Source: Ardenticatenia bacterium
Lineage (GTDB): Bacteria > Chloroflexota > Anaerolineae > Aggregatilineales > Ch27
DNA: 10,307 nucleotides
Assembly: GCA_026983935.1 (NCBI GenBank)
Contig: JALSTC010000564.1
Coordinates: 1 to 10,307, forward strand
Reading direction: 5' to 3'
Under the pieces are notes generated by a model. It was not told the origin of the DNA and made no database searches. It was given only the letters and a program-made list of their open reading frames with translations. Position numbers and translations under genes: made by a program. Each line of letters starts with the position of its first letter. Positions within the stretch are counted from its first letter, which is position 1. Shown here one piece after another: positions 7,104-10,307 of this stretch.

Positions 7104-7123
7104 TGGCGGTGATATCACCGTCG
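7104..7123. repeat. Palindrome between convergent genes
   Basis: CGGTGATATCACCG (7107-7120) is a perfect 14-nt palindrome, extendable with G-C and G-U pairs to an 8-bp stem around ATAT. It sits between the stops of the SDR-like gene and the small membrane protein gene. It could help end both transcripts, but neither side has a U tract. Confidence 0.4.
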
Positions 7124-7169
7124 TCACACGGATTCTGGTTGTCCCCGCAATGCTGGCTGGCGTGTTCTG

Positions 7170-7508
7170 TCAGGAATATAGAAGGTACAGGGCGTTGAGC
7201 CACAGAATAACTGCCATGGCGATCAGCGCTATTGTGGCCACCATCGCGAGAAGATAAGCCAGAATCAGGAAGCCAATTATCCCGAACACGCTGGCTCCTC
7301 CACACCCCAATGACATAAGGGCTTGAAAAAGGGTGACCAGTATCTGGCGGGTGATCGGGCTGCCCAGTCCACTGAGGATGACCCAGCCCAAAAAGATGGG
7401 TGTGAGGGTATCCGAGTTCTCGGTGGTCAGTACTGCAAGCAGCAGAATAGGGTTGATAATAAGGTTGGCGATGGCATATACCTTCAGAAAAGGATGGAGA
7501 GTCGTCAT
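7170..7508 (-). CDS. Small hydrophobic membrane protein of unknown function
   Basis: A 112-residue protein that is almost entirely hydrophobic, with three or four predicted membrane helices: about 8-27, 36-50, 56-80 and a long stretch 80-110 that could be one or two helices. A short polar loop (TTENSDT, 28-34) separates the first two. No family is recognised and no catalytic motif is seen. The open frame continues upstream, but the ATG at 7508 is chosen because AGGGGG is placed just before it and a good promoter with extended -10 lies 45-70 nt upstream. The region is visibly richer in A+T than its neighbours. It is convergent with the SDR-like gene and divergent from the 328-residue gene. The promoter and ribosome site argue that it is real; no function can be proposed. 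Confidence 0.6.
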   Translation of the reverse strand: MTTLHPFLKVYAIANLIINPILLLAVLTTENSDTLTPIFLGWVILSGLGSPITRQILVTLFQALMSLGCGGASVFGIIGFLILAYLLAMVATIALIAMAVILWLNALYLLYS

Positions 7509-7550
7509 AATTCCCCCTGAATGTTGGTGAAAATGCATACCACAGTAAAG

Positions 7551-7579
7551 ATAATAGCATCTGGAAGCTGTCTGCACAA
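7551..7579 (-). promoter_or_regulatory. Extended -10 promoter of the small membrane protein gene
   Basis: On the - strand TTGTGC (7574-7579), 17 bp, then TATTAT (7551-7556) preceded by TGC, the extended -10 form. The -10 matches 5/6 and the -35 only 3/6. The start would be near 7544, a leader of about 35 nt. Confidence 0.6.
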
Positions 7580-7656
7580 CCGATGTGCCCTGGTCACGGC
7601 ACGCCTGTTGCAGGTGATGTGCCGGGTCGGTGGACGGAATGTCAGGACAATATGAG

Positions 7657-7709
7657 GGCGCGCCAGATTTTGTACGATTATGGTGGGTACTGTAGAATAA
7701 CGGCGCGCC
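7657..7709. promoter_or_regulatory. Two GGCGCGCC palindromes flanking a promoter
   Basis: The self-complementary octamer GGCGCGCC occurs at 7657-7664 and 7702-7709, 45 bp apart. One copy is just upstream of the -35 hexamer, the other on the expected transcription start. The flanks are partly alike: AAT a few bases before each copy and GAT shortly after. The placement fits a pair of operator half-systems, but the octamer is also simply G+C rich. Confidence 0.4.
7670..7698 (+). promoter_or_regulatory. Promoter of the three-gene + strand run
   Basis: TTGTAC (7670-7675), 17 bp, TAGAAT (7693-7698; 5/6 match). Transcription would start near 7705, 30 nt before the first start codon. It is oriented away from the promoter at 7551-7579. 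Confidence 0.55.
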
Positions 7710-7736
7710 GATAATCATAAACAAAAGCATGAGGGC

Positions 7737-8723
7737 ATGGGTACAGTAAGCGTTCGCATTGATGATCGGGTTCGGCTGCTGTCGGCACTGCTGGCGGCGA
7801 CTTCCTGGCCGGAAGATGAACAGCGCCGCAAGCCCCACGGAACACATGCTCACGCACGCAGCACGCGCAGGCTGGTGCTGGTGCACAACAAACACCCTGC
7901 CGTCCTGATCATGCAGGCGCTGCTGGATCGCGGTGTGATGCTGGATGCGGTGTATACTTTTATGATGCAGCTTTCCTGGCCCGGATTGAGCGGTGGGAAT
8001 CCGCCGACCTGGGTGCCACCGACCTGGAATCGCCATCTGCTTAGTTTCTATGAGCAGACCGGGCTGGCGCAGTGGTGGCAGGAAGAAGCGCAGGTCTGGG
8101 CACGCAGTCGGGAGGAGGTGGAGCGCGCGCTGGGCGGGGCTGACCTGGGGGCATTCCTGCGTCGTTTTGTGGGGGATTTTGACGACGATCTGGTCTTCAT
8201 CCCCAACATCTGTTATCCCACCGATGTCGAGATCGGCGTGCGGGCCAACAGTGAATTATGCTGCATCGTACCGCCGCGCATTGCCTGGGGAGACAATCCG
8301 CCCTGGCCCTTTGACGAGGACCCGGCGCACATCTTCCGCGCCACGCTGACGCGCTTTGGGCGGCTGCTGATGCAGGACTACCTGCATCAGCATCAGGACG
8401 TGCTGGAAACGGTATCCCGGAAGAAACTACCGGTGTCAAAATCATTTGTGGAAGCGCATCCGGGCTGGGAGGAGCAGTTCCTGACGCTGTTCACCGCCGG
8501 TCTGGTGGCGATCTATCTGGAGGACTTCGTCAGCAAAGCGGAGGCGGACGCCTTTGTGCTACTGGAGAAGAAGACGCAGGGCATCGAAGTGCTGCCGGGC
8601 GTGGTCAGTGTCCTGCGCCGCTACCTGAGCGGGCACGAATCGGGGCAGTATCCCGCCTTCATTGACTATCTGCCGCACTTCGGTAAGCATCTACGTGTTG
8701 CCAGAACGATTACTTCACTCTAG
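7737..8723 (+). CDS. Conserved-looking protein of unknown function, 328 residues
   Basis: A soluble protein without signal peptide or membrane segment; I do not recognise a named family with certainty. Visible landmarks are a basic, His-rich patch (KPHGTHAHARSTRR, 32-45), a Trp/Pro-rich section (PPTWVPPTW, 89-97), a strand-like DLVFIPNICYPTDVEIGVRA (151-170), the acidic PPWPFDEDPAH (188-198), and helices around RFGRLLMQDYLHQHQDVLE (206-224) and WEEQFLTLFTAGLVAIYLED (244-263). The helix order loosely recalls zinc-peptidase-like folds, but HExxH is absent, so no enzyme activity is claimed. The start is uncertain: GAGGG is only 1 nt before ATG 7737, and an overlapping ATG at 7729 opens a 6-codon frame. 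It heads a tight gene run; the next gene begins 9 nt after its TAG and in the same frame. Confidence 0.75.
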   Translation: MGTVSVRIDDRVRLLSALLAATSWPEDEQRRKPHGTHAHARSTRRLVLVHNKHPAVLIMQALLDRGVMLDAVYTFMMQLSWPGLSGGNPPTWVPPTWNRHLLSFYEQTGLAQWWQEEAQVWARSREEVERALGGADLGAFLRRFVGDFDDDLVFIPNICYPTDVEIGVRANSELCCIVPPRIAWGDNPPWPFDEDPAHIFRATLTRFGRLLMQDYLHQHQDVLETVSRKKLPVSKSFVEAHPGWEEQFLTLFTAGLVAIYLEDFVSKAEADAFVLLEKKTQGIEVLPGVVSVLRRYLSGHESGQYPAFIDYLPHFGKHLRVARTITSL

Positions 8724-8732
8724 CGGCTGCTT

Positions 8733-9497
8733 ATGGACGATCACTGGTTACCGGCACTGACGGCGCTTGAGCGGGAGATCGTGCGCTATGACGATCCGCC
8801 CCCAACAGGGGCAAGCGGACTGGCGATCCTTCCCGGTCACCGGCCGGTGCTGCTCTCCGCGCCGCATGCCGTCCGTCACCGTCGCGATGGCCTCTGGAAG
8901 CGCGAGGATGAATATACGGCGGCCATTGTGCACTGGCTGCATGAGCGCCTTGGTGTGCACGCCCTTTACCCCACGCATCGCATCGATCCCGATCCCCATG
9001 ATGATGACGATCAGGGTGCATACAAACAGGCCGTGCGCGATCTGGTGCAGGCGCATGACATTCGTCTGGTACTGGATGTGCACGGCGCGCGCGGCGACCG
9101 CGACTTCGCGCTGGCGCTGGGCAGCATCTACGGCGAGACGTGCGCCCCCTACGAGACGGCGATCATCAGGGCCTTTGAAATGGAAGGATTCCACACCAAC
9201 AGCCGCGCTTCCAGCCTCGATCGAATCGCCATCAATCCCTCGCGTTATGCCGGCGGTGCACGGCGTCCGACGGTGACGCGCTTTGTCTGGCAGCAGTTGG
9301 GCGTCCCGGCCATGCAGATCGAGATCAACGCCTGGGCGCGGGTGGTGGCACGCCTGCCGGAGTCTTACGAAGCGCTGCGCGGCGTGGCCCCTGACTTTCG
9401 CGGCGACCCGGCCCGAATCCGGCGCGTGCTCTCCGGGCTGATGCGCATTGTGGAGGCGGTGACCATTTCACCGGATATCGAATCTGAGGCAGGATAG
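8733..9497 (+). CDS. N-formylglutamate amidohydrolase-like hydrolase
   Basis: A 254-residue protein matching the N-formylglutamate amidohydrolase family, zinc-dependent hydrolases that release formate and glutamate in histidine degradation. Visible motifs are VLLSAPHAVRHRRDG (39-53) with candidate metal ligand H45, the acidic KREDEYT (56-62), DVHG (115-118) with H117, and QIEIN (195-199) with E197. All are placed as expected for the metal site and catalytic Glu. An unusual acidic-His insert THRIDPDPHDDDDQG (81-95) and the lack of any histidine-utilisation gene nearby suggest a different N-acyl or peptide substrate. It begins 9 nt after the preceding TAG, in the same frame, with no clear Shine-Dalgarno sequence, so translation is probably coupled. 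A GTG at 8781 preceded by GGGAG is a weaker alternative start. The next gene follows after 6 nt. Superfamily is fairly sure, substrate unknown. Confidence 0.8.
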   Translation: MDDHWLPALTALEREIVRYDDPPPTGASGLAILPGHRPVLLSAPHAVRHRRDGLWKREDEYTAAIVHWLHERLGVHALYPTHRIDPDPHDDDDQGAYKQAVRDLVQAHDIRLVLDVHGARGDRDFALALGSIYGETCAPYETAIIRAFEMEGFHTNSRASSLDRIAINPSRYAGGARRPTVTRFVWQQLGVPAMQIEINAWARVVARLPESYEALRGVAPDFRGDPARIRRVLSGLMRIVEAVTISPDIESEAG

Positions 9498-9503
9498 CAG
9501 GAA

Positions 9504-10256
9504 ATGAACGTAGGCATTGAGGCATTGATGGCCCGGCTGCGGGCGGAGGAGCCGACACCGCCCTGGAGCACGCTGTATGGCTTCACGATGGTGATCGTGT
9601 ATTTCGTGGTGCAGGTTGGGGCGCTGGCGGTTGTCTCTGTGGGTCTGGAATCGGATGCGGCTGCAGCGGGCGTGGTCAGCCCGCTTACGCTGAATCTGGC
9701 GGCCATCATCGGGGCGCTGGTCACGCTGGCGCTGCTGTGGCTCACGCTGCAGCAGCGGGTAGGGGGCAGGGTCGGGGGGGCGCTGCGCCTGACAGTGCGG
9801 GGTGGCTCGATCTGGTTGGTGCTCTTGTTTTCCCTGGGCGTGGCCATACTGGTTGATTTTGTGCCGCTGGCTTTTCAAAACATCGGGCTGCCGGTCAACC
9901 TGATCGGGCTGGGCACTGCCGGGCCGGGCGGCTGGATCGCGGCGGTGGGATTTGTCGTGTTTATCGGGCCGCTGGTGGAGACTCTGCTCCTGCAGGGTGT
10001 GTTGTATCCCGCTGCGGCGGCGCGGCATGGCAACATGCGGGCCATCGCCCTGACTGCGCTGGCGTACATGGTGCTGCAGGTGGCGCTGGACAATCCGGGC
10101 GATCCGGCGCTGTGGCTGGAGTCGTTCCTGACCGGCTACTATCTGACCGGCGTCCGTGCACATCAGCAGTCCACGGGGATGGCGCTGCTGGCGCGGATTA
10201 TGTTCGGGGTGTTTGCGGTGTTCAAAGCCCTGCGGCTGTTTGCCTGGCGGGGATGA
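9504..10256 (+). CDS. CPBP-like intramembrane protease-fold protein without catalytic residues
   Basis: A 250-residue membrane protein with about seven helices after a polar N-terminus of roughly 22 residues. FIGPLVETLLLQGVLYPAAA (153-172) aligns with the first motif of CPBP/Abi (CAAX-type) intramembrane metalloproteases, normally EExxxR within P-x-x-E-E-x-x-F-R-G. Here it reads E159-T160-LLL-Q164, so the second Glu and the Arg are lost. The second motif (FxxxH) is replaced by AYMVLQVALD (187-196), and the third lacks its His (ARIMFGVFAVF, 230-240). Proteolysis is therefore unlikely; a scaffold or lipid/peptide-binding role is possible. ATG 9504 follows AGGA (9491-9494) at 9 nt, inside the end of the preceding gene, so the two are tightly coupled. 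The fold assignment rests mainly on one motif; an unrelated membrane family is the alternative. Confidence 0.7.
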   Translation: MNVGIEALMARLRAEEPTPPWSTLYGFTMVIVYFVVQVGALAVVSVGLESDAAAAGVVSPLTLNLAAIIGALVTLALLWLTLQQRVGGRVGGALRLTVRGGSIWLVLLFSLGVAILVDFVPLAFQNIGLPVNLIGLGTAGPGGWIAAVGFVVFIGPLVETLLLQGVLYPAAAARHGNMRAIALTALAYMVLQVALDNPGDPALWLESFLTGYYLTGVRAHQQSTGMALLARIMFGVFAVFKALRLFAWRG

Positions 10257-10300
10257 TTCTGTCTCTCTGAGGGTCGCATTTCTGCAAAAGGGAGTCTGGC

Positions 10301-10307
10301 ATGGCAT
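10301..10307 (+). CDS. Start of a further gene, cut by the window end
   Basis: AAGGGAG at 10288-10294 is followed after 6 nt by an ATG at 10301 and one more codon (Ala). It would be the fourth gene of the run, 44 nt after the CPBP-like gene. Nothing can be said about its product. Confidence 0.5.

Noticed and set aside
7509..8036. N-terminal extension of the small membrane protein gene on the - strand
   Set aside because: It overlaps the start of the 328-residue gene and both promoters. The internal ATG at 7508 has a ribosome site and a promoter.
9468..10307. A 279-codon open frame on the - strand
   Set aside because: It is the antisense shadow of the CPBP-like gene, with a low-complexity Gln/Arg/Pro/His composition typical of G+C-rich shadow frames.
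1..10307. Mobile elements, CRISPR arrays, tRNA or rRNA genes, integration sites
   Set aside because: No transposase or integrase motif, no regularly spaced repeats and no tRNA- or rRNA-like segment was seen on either strand.

Overview
This is a G+C-rich bacterial chromosome segment with ordinary gene density, short gaps and Shine-Dalgarno-led genes. The layout suggests a Chloroflexota (Anaerolineae-like) bacterium: two adjacent Glu/Leu/Phe/Val-type dehydrogenases, a long PEP/pyruvate-binding-domain protein without phosphohistidine domain, a GH1 glycosidase and a YhhN-family protein. That placement is inferred from remembered gene content, not from a marker gene. No rRNA, tRNA, insertion sequence, phage gene or CRISPR array was seen, and no gene-free stretch exceeds 300 bases.

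Left part (1-3922): the C-terminal end of a GH1 beta-glycosidase runs into a convergent lysoplasmalogenase-like (YhhN) membrane protein. Then come two tandem paralogous glutamate dehydrogenase-family genes on the + strand, separated by a perfect 11-bp hairpin and closed by a strong intrinsic terminator at 3878-3917. The lysoplasmalogenase and the first dehydrogenase are divergent, with candidate promoters for both in the gap.

Middle part (3923-7508): a 776-residue PEP/pyruvate-binding-domain protein on the - strand has a well-formed promoter next to a 17-nt perfect palindrome. Divergent from it is a short SDR-fold protein that starts at TTG and has lost the SDR catalytic Ser and Lys. A small hydrophobic membrane protein follows on the - strand with its own extended -10 promoter.

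Right part (7670-10307): a promoter flanked by two copies of GGCGCGCC precedes a tight + strand run of three genes: a 328-residue protein of unknown function, an N-formylglutamate amidohydrolase-like hydrolase, and a CPBP-like membrane protein lacking the family's catalytic residues. A fourth gene begins at the last bases of the window. This run is the best candidate for something undescribed: gaps are 9 and 6 nt, the first two genes are in the same frame separated by one TAG, and only one member has intact predicted catalytic residues.
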